64,000 nt of DNA from Rhodococcus sp. CH91 (GTDB taxonomy: Bacteria > Actinomycetota > Actinomycetes > Mycobacteriales > Mycobacteriaceae), in NCBI RefSeq assembly GCF_022554085.1, contig NZ_JAKFYR010000001.1:310001-374000 (forward strand), in the 5' to 3' direction. The notes under the pieces were generated by a model. It did no database searches and was not told the origin of the DNA. It worked only from the letters and a program-made list of their open reading frames with translations. Position numbers and translations under genes: made by a program. Below are positions 26,034 to 34,767 of this stretch, in pieces. How positions within the stretch are numbered: the first letter of the stretch is position 1; each line of letters begins with the position of its first letter.

Positions 26034-26221
26034 GGAAGGTTCCGCACCGGAACAGGCTGGAGATGCTCCTCGGTTTCCTCACAGTGTTCACGGTGATGGC
26101 CGTGATCGGAGCCGTCGCCGAGCTGACGTCGCCGCAACCCGGCATCGTGCCGTCCCTCGTACTCCTCGGGTTCGTCGTGGGGTGGGGGTTCGCCTTCCGC
26201 GCCTGGCGTCGATCGGGGTGA
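26030..26221 (+). CDS. 63-residue two-segment membrane protein coupled to the sugar importer
   Basis: The protein is short, with two hydrophobic segments (MLLGFLTVFTVMAVIGAVAE and IVPSLVLLGFVVGWGFAF) and a basic start and end. GTG at 26030 overlaps the permease stop (GTGA), and GC-rich third positions continue through it. I know no family for it. Tight coupling suggests it acts with or stabilises the importer, but this is inference. Confidence 0.6.
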   Translation: MRKVPHRNRLEMLLGFLTVFTVMAVIGAVAELTSPQPGIVPSLVLLGFVVGWGFAFRAWRRSG

Positions 26222-26339
26222 GGGAGCGGGCAGCAGCCGGCCGGGGCCTCGATCCGGCGCGTCTGTCGGTCGTTTCCGTACCATACGGTGGGCGGGGGAT
26301 CCTCCCACCCGGATTTCCGGCACCGAGAAAGTGGAACGA

Positions 26340-28463
26340 GTGACTAGCCCGAAGAGGTCGACCCCCTCACGCGCCGCCGCGGCCGCGGCGAAGAATCGCC
26401 GGGGGCGCATCGTCCGCTACACCGTGCTCGTCGGTCTGCTCCTCCTCGTACTCGTACCGCTCGGTGTCTTCGCCACCGCGTACGTCTCGGTGGAGGTGCC
26501 CACACCGTCGGACATGAAGACGAATCAGATCGCGCGTGTCTACGCGGCCGACGACGCAACCGAGATCACTCGCGTCGTCCCGCCGGAGGGCAACCGGCTC
26601 GAGGTCGGGCTGGCGCAGGTTCCCGAGCACGTCCGCAATGCCGTGCTGTCCGCGGAGGACCGCAACTTCTACAGCAATCCGGGCTTCTCGATCACCGGTT
26701 TCGCGCGTGCGGCCCGCGACAACGTCCTGGGTAAGGAGACCGCCGGAGGTGGCTCCACGATCACCCAGCAATACGTCAAGAACGTGCTGGTCGGCGCCGA
26801 CCGCACGCTCGAACGCAAGATGCGCGAACTCGTGATCTCCACCAAGATGGCCCGGCAGTGGTCGAAGGACGAGATCCTCGAGGCGTATCTCAACACCATC
26901 TACTTCGGTCGTGGCGCCTACGGCATCGCGGCGGCCTCGCAGGCGTATTTCGGTAAGCCCGTCGAGGAACTGACGCTGTCCGAGGGAGCCGTCCTGGCCG
27001 GGGTGATCCAGACACCCTCCTCGCTCGATCCCGAGTACAACCGGCCGGCGATCGAAGAGCGGTGGAACTATGTGCTCGACGGCATGACCGACATGGGCGT
27101 TCTCGACTCGTCGGAGCGATCCGCGCAGGTCTTTCCCGAGACGGTGCCGTCCGACACCCTCGCACGGGCCACGGAGGCGACCGGACCGGAAGGGCTGATC
27201 CGTTCGCAGGTGCTGCGCGAGTTGTCGGCGGCGGGGATCAGCGAACAGGTCCTCAACACCGAGGGACTGCGCATCATCACGACCATCGACCCGAAGGCGC
27301 AGCAGGCGGCGATCGAAGCCGCCCGGTCCACCCTGGCAGGAGAGCCCGAGAACCTGCGGACCGCGGTGGTGTCCGTCGATCCTCGCTCGGGAGCGGTGCG
27401 CGCCTATTACGGCGGGGAGGACGGAGCCGGCTTCGACTACGCGCAAGCGCCCCTGCAGACAGGTTCGGCGTTCAAGGTCTTCGGACTGCTCGCCGCGCTC
27501 GACGACGGCATCGGCCTGAACGCCCGGTTCGACAGTTCTCCGTTGACGGTGGGCAACGTCCGGATCGGCAACGTCGAAGGCGAGTCGTGCGGGCGCTGCA
27601 CGATCGCCGAGGCTCTCAAACGTTCGCTGAACACCAGCTTCTACCGGCTCATGATGTCGATGTCGAACGGGCCGCAGAAGATCGCCGACGCCGCGCACGC
27701 GGCGGGCATTCCGAAGACGATCCCCGGGGTCGAGGGGCAGACCTTGAGCGAGAACGGTGGGTCTCCCGAAGGCGGCATCGTCCTCGGTCAATACCAGTCG
27801 CGGGTGATCGACATGGCGTCGGCGTACGCGACGATCGCCGCCTCCGGGATCTTCCACGAGCCGTACTTCGTGCAGAAGGTGGTCACGGCCGACGGGGTGG
27901 TGCTGTTCGAGCGCCCACCGTCGCCCGGGGAATGGCGTCTGGATGCCGCGGTGGCGGACAACGCTACCCAGGCCATGATGCCGATCGCCGGGTATTCGCG
28001 GGGGCACGCGCTCGCCGGTGGCAGGCCCTCCGCGGCGAAGACCGGTACCACTCAGCTCGGCGACACCGGTCTGAACAAGGACGCGTGGATGGTCGGTTAC
28101 ACCCCGTCGCTGTCGACGGCCGTGTGGATCGGAACCCCCGACGGCGGACCCATCACCAACAGCTGGGGCGGCTCGATCTACGGTTCGAGCCTGCCCTCGG
28201 ACATCTGGAAGAGCACGATGGACGGTGCGCTCGAGGGCACACCGGTCGAGAGCTTCCCGTGGCCGGAGCCGATCGACGGGCAGGCCGGTGTTCCGGAGGA
28301 TGCCGGTATCGGGACCACTACTCCCCCGCCGCCGCCCCCGTCCTTCCGGCTGCCCGAGCTGCCGCCCATCACGATCCCCGCGCCGCCGGTCGATCTGCCG
28401 GTCGAGGTTCCGTCTCAGATCGAGGTGTTCCCCGGGGTCACGATCCAGATTCCGGGTTTGTGA
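26340..28463 (+). CDS. Class A penicillin-binding protein, PonA1-like paralogue
   Basis: The 707-residue bifunctional peptidoglycan synthase has a short basic cytoplasmic tail and one membrane segment at about 26-47. The GT51 glycosyltransferase domain has catalytic E106 in AEDRNFYSNPG and the GGSTITQQYVKN motif. The transpeptidase domain has S376-x-x-K379 (GSAFK), SLN and KTG motifs. The C-terminal 60 residues are Pro-rich. It polymerises glycan strands and cross-links peptides in the outer face of the membrane. GTG at 26340 is chosen; GTG at 26331 adds three residues. It is highly similar to PonA1 at 34768 but has a much shorter cytoplasmic tail. Confidence 0.92.
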   Translation: MTSPKRSTPSRAAAAAAKNRRGRIVRYTVLVGLLLLVLVPLGVFATAYVSVEVPTPSDMKTNQIARVYAADDATEITRVVPPEGNRLEVGLAQVPEHVRNAVLSAEDRNFYSNPGFSITGFARAARDNVLGKETAGGGSTITQQYVKNVLVGADRTLERKMRELVISTKMARQWSKDEILEAYLNTIYFGRGAYGIAAASQAYFGKPVEELTLSEGAVLAGVIQTPSSLDPEYNRPAIEERWNYVLDGMTDMGVLDSSERSAQVFPETVPSDTLARATEATGPEGLIRSQVLRELSAAGISEQVLNTEGLRIITTIDPKAQQAAIEAARSTLAGEPENLRTAVVSVDPRSGAVRAYYGGEDGAGFDYAQAPLQTGSAFKVFGLLAALDDGIGLNARFDSSPLTVGNVRIGNVEGESCGRCTIAEALKRSLNTSFYRLMMSMSNGPQKIADAAHAAGIPKTIPGVEGQTLSENGGSPEGGIVLGQYQSRVIDMASAYATIAASGIFHEPYFVQKVVTADGVVLFERPPSPGEWRLDAAVADNATQAMMPIAGYSRGHALAGGRPSAAKTGTTQLGDTGLNKDAWMVGYTPSLSTAVWIGTPDGGPITNSWGGSIYGSSLPSDIWKSTMDGALEGTPVESFPWPEPIDGQAGVPEDAGIGTTTPPPPPPSFRLPELPPITIPAPPVDLPVEVPSQIEVFPGVTIQIPGL

Positions 28464-29049
28464 CCGGCCCGTCCAATACGGCCGGCAGCAGCGCGGCGGC
28501 GTAGTCGACCACCTCGTCCACGCTCAGGATGCGGTCGCGGAACCGGTCGATCGCCAGCGACTCCACGAACGCCCACCACGCTCGGAGCCGGATGCGGGTG
28601 AGTGCCCCGTCCTCCCCGGACGTCGCCACGATGATGCGTTCGACCATGGTGTCGCGCATCGAATCGTGGATGGCACGGATCTGGGGGTCGGAGCCGAACC
28701 CGCTGTGGAAGAACGCCTGGTAGTTGTCACCGTGCCGGTCGATGAAGGACACGAAGGCCTGCAGCACGGCACGGAGCGGATCGTCCTCCCCCGGGTCGGG
28801 ATTCGCCGCGCGGAGCATCCGGCGGGAGGCGGCACCGACGACCGCGACGTAGAAGTCCTGCTTGGTGGGGAAATAACGGAACAGCAGACCCCGGGAGATC
28901 CCGGCGATCTCGGCCACCCGGTCGATCGAGAGGGCGTGGATGGGGCGGGTCGCGAGTTCCTGCAGGCCGATGGCCACCAGTTGACGGCGACGTTCCTCCG
29001 GCGGCAGACGACGCCGGCCTCCGGCGGACTCTTGTGGTGAGGTGCTCAC
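28438..29049 (-). CDS. TetR/AcrR family transcriptional regulator
   Basis: The 203-residue protein has its helix-turn-helix at about residues 39-60 (LSIDRVAEIAGISRGLLFRY). Its 3' end overlaps the 3' end of the convergent penicillin-binding protein gene by 26 bp. It is divergent from the acyl-CoA dehydrogenase operon, with a 19-bp inverted repeat between, so it is likely the repressor of that operon. Confidence 0.85.
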   Translation of the reverse strand: MSTSPQESAGGRRRLPPEERRRQLVAIGLQELATRPIHALSIDRVAEIAGISRGLLFRYFPTKQDFYVAVVGAASRRMLRAANPDPGEDDPLRAVLQAFVSFIDRHGDNYQAFFHSGFGSDPQIRAIHDSMRDTMVERIIVATSGEDGALTRIRLRAWWAFVESLAIDRFRDRILSVDEVVDYAAALLPAVLDGPVTNPESGS

Positions 29050-29060
29050 CTCGATAGCCT

Positions 29061-29079
29061 AACTGAGCATTGCTCAGTT
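29061..29079. promoter_or_regulatory. Candidate TetR operator, 9-1-9 inverted repeat
   Basis: AACTGAGCA, one base, TGCTCAGTT. The two 9-bp arms are perfect reverse complements. The site lies 12 bp upstream of the TetR start and 50 bp upstream of the divergent dehydrogenase start, so it could control both. Confidence 0.65.
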
Positions 29080-29128
29080 GCAGCCGCTCGACCGGGAACG
29101 CCCGGTCGTACTCGACGGAAGGCATCCG

Positions 29129-30361
29129 ATGGATTTCGCACAGTCCGAGCGCAGTCGCGACTATCTCGACAGACTCCGCGCCTTCATCGCCACCGAGGTC
29201 GAACCCGTCGAACAGCGGTTGCGCACCGCCCGGCGCGCACCCGGTGAAGGACGCCGCGACGTGACCGCAGCCGAGAGATGGGCGGTCTCCTCCGAATTCC
29301 GCGACCTGCAGCGCAAGGCCCGTGAGGCGGGCCTGTGGAATCTCTTCCTGCCGGACGCCGAACTCGGTGCCGGCCTGTCGAACGTCGAATACGCGCCGCT
29401 CGCCGAGGAGATGGGGCGCTCCCCGTTCGCTTCCGCGGTGTTCAACTGCGACGCCCCGGACACCGGCAACATGGAGGTGCTCTACCACTACGGCAGCGAA
29501 GCCCAGAAGGAACAGTGGCTGCGCCCTCTGCTCGACGGGGAGATCCGCTCCGCCTTCTGCATGACCGAACCCGACGTCGCGTCGTCGGATGCCACCAACA
29601 TGGCCGCGACCGCCGTGGTCGACGGTGACGAGATCGTGCTCGACGGACGCAAGTGGTGGAGCACCGGTATCGGGCATCCCGACTGCAAGGTTCTCATCTT
29701 CATGGGGCTCACCGATCCGGAAGCCCACAAATACCAACGGCATTCGATGGTCCTCGTGCCCATCGACACACCGGGCGTGAAGATCGAGCGCATGCTGCCC
29801 ACCATGGGTTTCTTCGACGAACCGGGAGGCCACGGCGAAGTGTCCTTCACCGACGTGCGCCTGCCGCTCGACGCCGTCATCGCGGGCCCCGGGCGGGGAT
29901 TCGAGATCGCGCAGGGCCGCCTCGGCCCGGGCCGCATCCACCACTGCATGCGCCTCGTCGGCCTCGCCGAGCGCACACTCGAACTCGCATGTCGCCGCGG
30001 TCTCGAACGCACCGCCTTCGGCAAACGGCTCGTCGACCTCGGCGGTAACCGCGAACGGATCGCCGACGCGCGGATCGCCGTCAACCAGTTGCGGCTGCTG
30101 GTCCTGCACGCCGCATGGCTGCTCGACACGCAAGGACTCGCCGGTGCGCGCTCGGCGGTCTCGGAGATCAAGGTCGTCGCTCCCCGCGTCACTCAGCAGA
30201 TCGTCGACTTCGCGATCCAGATCCACGGTGGTGGGGGACTGTCCGAGGACTTCCCCTTCGCCGGCGCCTGGACCGCGGCACGTGCGCTGCGACTGGCCGA
30301 CGGGCCCGACGAAGTGCACCAGGGGCTCGTCGCGCGATTCGAACTCGGCAAGTACGCGTGA
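29129..30361 (+). CDS. Acyl-CoA dehydrogenase, ACAD10/ACAD11-like
   Basis: The 410-residue FAD enzyme has the acyl-CoA dehydrogenase fold. Its segments resemble the ACAD10/11 branch: FCMTEPDVASSDATNM, KWWSTGIGHPDCKV, IHGGGGLSEDFPFA and the closing RLADGPDEVHQ. In animals this branch is fused to an aminoglycoside-phosphotransferase-like kinase; here the kinase is the next gene. ATG at 29129 has GGAAGG upstream. First gene of a three-gene operon; its stop overlaps a GTG of the following frame. Confidence 0.88.
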   Translation: MDFAQSERSRDYLDRLRAFIATEVEPVEQRLRTARRAPGEGRRDVTAAERWAVSSEFRDLQRKAREAGLWNLFLPDAELGAGLSNVEYAPLAEEMGRSPFASAVFNCDAPDTGNMEVLYHYGSEAQKEQWLRPLLDGEIRSAFCMTEPDVASSDATNMAATAVVDGDEIVLDGRKWWSTGIGHPDCKVLIFMGLTDPEAHKYQRHSMVLVPIDTPGVKIERMLPTMGFFDEPGGHGEVSFTDVRLPLDAVIAGPGRGFEIAQGRLGPGRIHHCMRLVGLAERTLELACRRGLERTAFGKRLVDLGGNRERIADARIAVNQLRLLVLHAAWLLDTQGLAGARSAVSEIKVVAPRVTQQIVDFAIQIHGGGGLSEDFPFAGAWTAARALRLADGPDEVHQGLVARFELGKYA

Positions 30362-30378
30362 GACAGGAGTTTCCGACC

Positions 30379-31452
30379 GTGACCACACTTCCCGGCAACG
30401 CCCGCGAGGTCCGCGACGAGGACGCATTCGACGTCGAGGCGGTCGCCGCGTGGCTCACCGAGACCGCCGGACTCCGCGGAATCCCGGACGTCCGCCAGTT
30501 CTCCGGCGGCGCATCAAATCTCACCTACCTGCTGCGTTATCCCGATCGCGATCTCGTGCTGCGTCGCCCTCCTGCGGGGGCGAAACCGTCGTCGGGTCAC
30601 GACATGGCCCGCGAGTACCGTATCCAGTCGCTGCTCGCGCCGGTCTATCCGTACGTTCCCGGGATGGTGGGTCTGTGCACCGACCACGCCGTGCTCGGCA
30701 GCGATTTCTACGTCATGGACCGGGTGCCGGGCACGATCCTGCGGACGAATCCGCCCACGGATCTCCCTCTCACCGAGGCGGACACCCGCACGCTCTCCCT
30801 CCGGATCGTCGACCTGCTCGTCGAGCTGCACGGTATCGACCCGGAAGCCGCCGGGTTGTCCGAGCTCGGACGTGGGCCGGGATACGTCGCGCGGCAGGTC
30901 GCGGGCTGGACCGACCGCTACGCCAAAGCCCGCACCGACAACGTCCCCGACTTCGCGAAGGTCACGGAATGGCTGGCCGGTGCCCAGCCGCAGGATGTCG
31001 CGCAGACCGTCATCCACGGCGACTTCCGGCTCGACAACATCGTTCTCGACGACGACGATCCGCTGAAACCGGTCGCGGTGCTCGACTGGGAACTCGCGAC
31101 CATCGGTGATCCGCTCATGGATCTGGGTTCGTCGCTGGCCTATTGGGTGCAGGCGGACGACGAACCGATGATGCTGCTCACCAAGAGGCAACCCTCCGAT
31201 CTTCCCGGCATGCCGACCCGGCGAGAGATCGTCGAATACTACTCCGAGAGAACCGGACTGCCGGTCGGCAATTGGGGATTCTACGAGGTGTTCGGCCTGT
31301 TCCGCCTCGCCGTGATCGCCCAGCAGATCTACTACCGCTACCACCACGGCCACACCACGAACCCGGCCTTCAAGGATTTCTGGGTCGTGGTCGGATATCT
31401 CGAATCTCGTTGCAGCACACTGATCGATCGATACCAGAAGGAGAACCGATGA
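30379..31452 (+). CDS. Phosphotransferase (APH/ACAD10-type kinase) family protein
   Basis: The 357-residue protein kinase-like enzyme has the catalytic loop HGDFRLDNI and the metal-binding DWELATIGDP, and the N-terminal RQFSGGASNLTYLL nucleotide lobe. In the ACAD10/11 and bacterial levulinate systems such kinases phosphorylate the 4-hydroxyl of an acyl-CoA so that the partner dehydrogenase can eliminate it. GTG at 30379 has AGGAG nine bases upstream. Its stop overlaps the SDR start. Confidence 0.85.
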   Translation: MTTLPGNAREVRDEDAFDVEAVAAWLTETAGLRGIPDVRQFSGGASNLTYLLRYPDRDLVLRRPPAGAKPSSGHDMAREYRIQSLLAPVYPYVPGMVGLCTDHAVLGSDFYVMDRVPGTILRTNPPTDLPLTEADTRTLSLRIVDLLVELHGIDPEAAGLSELGRGPGYVARQVAGWTDRYAKARTDNVPDFAKVTEWLAGAQPQDVAQTVIHGDFRLDNIVLDDDDPLKPVAVLDWELATIGDPLMDLGSSLAYWVQADDEPMMLLTKRQPSDLPGMPTRREIVEYYSERTGLPVGNWGFYEVFGLFRLAVIAQQIYYRYHHGHTTNPAFKDFWVVVGYLESRCSTLIDRYQKENR

Positions 31453-32207
31453 GCCGCCCGCAGAGACGGAACATCCTCGTCACCGGAGCGAGTTCCGGAC
31501 TCGGGGCCGGGATGGCACGTGAATTCGCCGCACGCGGAAGCAATCTGGCGCTCGCTGCACGGCGGGTCGAGCGACTGGAGGAACTGCGCTCGGAACTGCT
31601 CGCCGCGCATCCGGATATCACCGTGAGCGTGCGTGCCCTCGACGTGAACCGGCACGACGACGTGTTCGAGGTCTTCCGGGAATTCGACGACGAGCTCGGC
31701 GGTCTCGACAGGGTCGTCGTGAACGCCGGCCTCGGCAAGGGACAACCGCTGGGCACCGGTTACTTCCGTGCCAACGCCGAGACCGCGAACACGAACTTTC
31801 TCGGGGCGCTGGCGCAGAGCGAAGCTGCGCTCGAACTGATGCGGCCCCGCGGACGCGGTCATGTCGTGCTCATCTCGTCGATGAGCGCCCTGCGCGGCAT
31901 GCCGCGGAACATGACGACCTACGCGGCGTCGAAGGCCGCCGTCGCCTCGCTCGGTGAGGGGATGCGCGCGGATCTCGCCGGCACGGACATCCGGGTGAGC
32001 ACGATCTTCCCGGGCTACATCCGGTCGGAGATCAACGAGAAGGTGAAGAAGGTGCCGTTCATCGTGGACACCGAAACGGGTTGTCGCGCATTGGCTGCTG
32101 CGATCGAGAAGGAACCCGCGAAGGCGTATGTGCCGGGCTGGCCGTGGATTCCACTGGCCTACGCGATGAGGGTGCTACCGCTGTCGGTGATCCGGAAGAT
32201 GGCGTAG
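31449..32207 (+). CDS. SDR family oxidoreductase
   Basis: The 252-residue short-chain dehydrogenase has TGASSGLG cofactor motif, NAG(L) motif and catalytic ISSMSALRG... Tyr-x-x-x-Lys (YAASK). The C terminus has a hydrophobic stretch, common in the membrane-associated branch. ATG overlaps the kinase stop (ATGA). As third gene of the operon it may make or use the hydroxyacyl or keto intermediate handled by the kinase and dehydrogenase. Confidence 0.87.
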   Translation: MSRPQRRNILVTGASSGLGAGMAREFAARGSNLALAARRVERLEELRSELLAAHPDITVSVRALDVNRHDDVFEVFREFDDELGGLDRVVVNAGLGKGQPLGTGYFRANAETANTNFLGALAQSEAALELMRPRGRGHVVLISSMSALRGMPRNMTTYAASKAAVASLGEGMRADLAGTDIRVSTIFPGYIRSEINEKVKKVPFIVDTETGCRALAAAIEKEPAKAYVPGWPWIPLAYAMRVLPLSVIRKMA

Positions 32208-32219
32208 GCGGGCCGCCGC

Positions 32220-32262
32220 ACGGCGAAGGCCGCGCCCCGCAGAGGGGCGCGGCCTTCGCCGT
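32220..32262. terminator. Bidirectional terminator with 19-bp perfect stem
   Basis: Arms 32220-32238 and 32244-32262 are perfect reverse complements with a 5-base loop. It sits between the convergent SDR and ino1 genes and should stop both transcripts. Confidence 0.85.
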
Positions 32263-32292
32263 CTTCGTGTGTGTGCGTAACCGATACGACCG

Positions 32293-33393
32293 TTACGCGT
32301 CCGCACCGATGATGAACGCCTCGAGCTGAGCGCGCGCGTCGTCGTCGGCCATCTGGACCGGCGGGGACTTCATCAGGTATGCGGAAGCCGGGAGGATCGG
32401 GCCGCCGATGCCGCGGTCCTTGGCGATCTTCGCCGCACGGATGGCGTCGATGATGATGCCGGCCGAGTTCGGGGAGTCCCAGACCTCGAGCTTGTACTCC
32501 AGGTTGAGCGGTGCATCGCCGAAGGCGCGACCCTCGAGGCGGACGTACGCCCACTTGCGGTCGTCGAGCCACTGCACGTAGTCGGAGGGGCCGATGTGCA
32601 CATCGCGGTCGTGGACCTTGCCGGCGAGGGGCCCGGTGAGGTTCGACGTGACCGCCTGGGTCTTCGAGACCTTCTTCGACTCGAGACGCTCCCGCTCGAG
32701 CATGTTCTTGAAGTCCATGTTGCCGCCGACGTTGAGCTGGTACGTACGGTCGAGCACGACACCGCGGTCCTCGAAGAGCTTCGCCATCACGCGGTGGGTG
32801 ATGGTGGCGCCGACCTGCGACTTGATGTCGTCGCCGACGATCGGAACACCGGCATCGGCGAACTTCTGTGCCCACTCGGGGTCGGAGGCGATGAAGACGG
32901 GAAGGGCGTTGACGAAGGCGACGCCCGCGTCGATGGCGCACTGCGCGTAGAACTTGTCCGCCTCTTCGGAGCCGACGGGCAGGTAGGAGACGAGAACGTC
33001 GACCTCGGCGTCCTTGAGGGCCTGGACGACGTCGACGGGCTCGGCGTCGGAGACCTCGATGGTCTCGGAGTAGTACTTGCCGATGCCGTCGAGCGTGTGA
33101 CCGCGCTGGACGGGCACGCCGAGGGGCGGCACGTCGGCGATCTTGATCGTGTTGTTCTCGCTTGCGAGGATCGCCTCGGACAGGTCGAAGCCGACCTTCT
33201 TGGCGTCCACGTCGAAGGCGGCGACGAACTTGACGTCGCGCACGTGGTAGGGACCGAATTCGACGTGCATCAAGCCGGGAACGGTGGTCGCGGCGTCCGC
33301 ATCCTTGTAGTACTCGACGCCCTGGACCAGGGAAGAGGCACAGTTCCCCACGCCCACAATGGCCACGCGCACCGCGGTGCTGTTCTCACCCAT
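32293..33393 (-). CDS. ino1: Myo-inositol-1-phosphate synthase
   Basis: The 366-residue enzyme converts glucose 6-phosphate to inositol 1-phosphate using NAD, feeding phosphatidylinositol, PIM glycolipids and mycothiol. The N-terminal Rossmann motif is [21 protein letters not shown], the SYLPVGSEE segment and the IKSQVGAT segment are conserved in the actinobacterial branch. ATG at 33393 follows AAGGAG. It overlaps the padR gene by 8 bp and is probably transcribed with it, as in mycobacteria (Rv0047c-Rv0046c arrangement). Confidence 0.95.
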   Translation of the reverse strand: MGENSTAVRVAIVGVGNCASSLVQGVEYYKDADAATTVPGLMHVEFGPYHVRDVKFVAAFDVDAKKVGFDLSEAILASENNTIKIADVPPLGVPVQRGHTLDGIGKYYSETIEVSDAEPVDVVQALKDAEVDVLVSYLPVGSEEADKFYAQCAIDAGVAFVNALPVFIASDPEWAQKFADAGVPIVGDDIKSQVGATITHRVMAKLFEDRGVVLDRTYQLNVGGNMDFKNMLERERLESKKVSKTQAVTSNLTGPLAGKVHDRDVHIGPSDYVQWLDDRKWAYVRLEGRAFGDAPLNLEYKLEVWDSPNSAGIIIDAIRAAKIAKDRGIGGPILPASAYLMKSPPVQMADDDARAQLEAFIIGADA

Positions 33394-33943
33394 GGTCGGG
33401 TTCTCCTTCTTTGTTGCGTGCTGCTGACGACTGCTCGGCGGCGATCAGTTCGTTGAGCCAGCGCACTTCGCGTTCACTGGACTCGAGGCCGAGCTGGTGG
33501 AGCTGACGGGTGTAACGATCGAGAGTGCCGCTGGCCCGTCCGATCGCATCGCGGAGCGCTTCCCTGCGCTCCTCGACCTGGCGGCGCCTGCCTTCGAGAA
33601 TTCGCATCCGCGCTTCGGCGGGAGTGCGACCGAAGAAGGCGAGGTGCACGCCGAATCCGTCATCGGTGTAGTTCTGCGGCCCCGTGTCGGCGACCAGCTC
33701 GGTGAAGCGTTCTCGACCCTTCGGTGTGAGCTGGTACACGCGGCGAGCACGACGCTTCACGGGACCGGGAGCTCCCGAATCCTCTTCGATGAGCCCATCC
33801 GCCTGCATTCTCCGCAGGGTCGGATAGAGCGACCCGTAGGAGAAGGCGCGGAATGCACCGAGAAGCCCGGTGAGACGCTTGCGCAGCTCATAGCCGTGCA
33901 TGGGCGATTCGAGGAGGAGCCCGAGTATCGCCAGTTCCAGCAC
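33386..33943 (-). CDS. PadR family transcriptional regulator
   Basis: The 185-residue protein has the PadR winged helix ([20 protein letters not shown], then [18 protein letters not shown]) and a C-terminal helical dimerisation domain. GTG at 33943 has AGGAGG close upstream. It matches the gene next to ino1 in mycobacteria. Its position as first gene of a padR-ino1 unit, with a palindrome upstream, suggests it autoregulates and sets ino1 expression. Confidence 0.9.
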   Translation of the reverse strand: MLELAILGLLLESPMHGYELRKRLTGLLGAFRAFSYGSLYPTLRRMQADGLIEEDSGAPGPVKRRARRVYQLTPKGRERFTELVADTGPQNYTDDGFGVHLAFFGRTPAEARMRILEGRRRQVEERREALRDAIGRASGTLDRYTRQLHQLGLESSEREVRWLNELIAAEQSSAARNKEGEPDHG

Positions 33944-33993
33944 GGGTCACCTCCTGTGTCCGTTCGAACCAACCGACTGATACGACGCGCAAC

Positions 33994-34010
33994 TATATCG
34001 CGCCGATATA
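33994..34010. promoter_or_regulatory. Candidate PadR operator (TATATCG-CGC-CGATATA)
   Basis: A perfect 7-3-7 inverted repeat 50 bp upstream of padR. The octamer CGATATAT that spans its right arm recurs at 34030-34037. Both are strikingly AT-rich for this genome. Confidence 0.6.
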
Positions 34011-34151
34011 TACGACGATACGCTGCACGCGATATATGTCACGCGGGGTACGGGGTGGATATCTTCTCGTACGACCCCTCGGGTCACTTCCGTGTGGGTC
34101 AGTGGGCCACTCCACGCCCCTGCCGCAGTCGCCCGCACGTACTCTGGAGCC

Positions 34152-34574
34152 GTGCGAATTCAGCGGCAGGTGGTGGACTACGCGTTGCAGCGGCGCTCGC
34201 TGCTCGCCGAGGTCTACTCGGGGCGGCGCGGAGTCAGCGAGGTCTGTGACGCGAGCCCCTACCTGCTGCGGGCGGCGAAATTCCACGGACGGGGCAGCGA
34301 CGTCGTGTGCCCCATCTGCCGGAAGGAACAGTTGACCCTCGTCTCGTGGGTCTTCGGAGACAAGCTGGGCCCGGTGTCCGGGTCGGCGCGCACTCCCGAG
34401 GAGCTGGTGCGCCTGGCCGCCAGCCAGGAGGAATTCTCGGTCCACGTGGTCGAGGTGTGCCGTACCTGCAGCTGGAACCACCTGGTCCAGTCGTACGTCC
34501 TGGGATCGCAACCTGCCCCGAAGAGCCCGCGTCGCCGGTCGACGGGATCGAGCCGTCGTACCGCCAGCGAGTGA
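34152..34574 (+). CDS. DUF5318 zinc-ribbon protein (Rv0049-like)
   Basis: The 140-residue protein has two Cys pairs, CPIC and CRTC, spaced about 60 residues apart, which should bind one zinc. The C-terminal tail is Arg/Ser-rich. It matches in size and location the gene between padR and ponA1 in mycobacteria. GTG at 34152 has a GGAG close upstream. Function unknown. Confidence 0.8.
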   Translation: MRIQRQVVDYALQRRSLLAEVYSGRRGVSEVCDASPYLLRAAKFHGRGSDVVCPICRKEQLTLVSWVFGDKLGPVSGSARTPEELVRLAASQEEFSVHVVEVCRTCSWNHLVQSYVLGSQPAPKSPRRRSTGSSRRTASE

Positions 34575-34767
34575 ACGGGCACCTGCGACGTGACCGTACG
34601 CTTTCCCGTGGAGTTCGCTCCTGCGTCCGACCCGCACGACCTGATCGTCGCGTCGACGGCTGCTCACGTCGTCGAACGGCAGCCCTTGCACGGGTGTCGA
34701 TCGATTGCAGTGGAGCAGTGTCGAGGCCGCGGCGTGATGCGTCGCGAGAACAGTTGGAGATGAGTAC

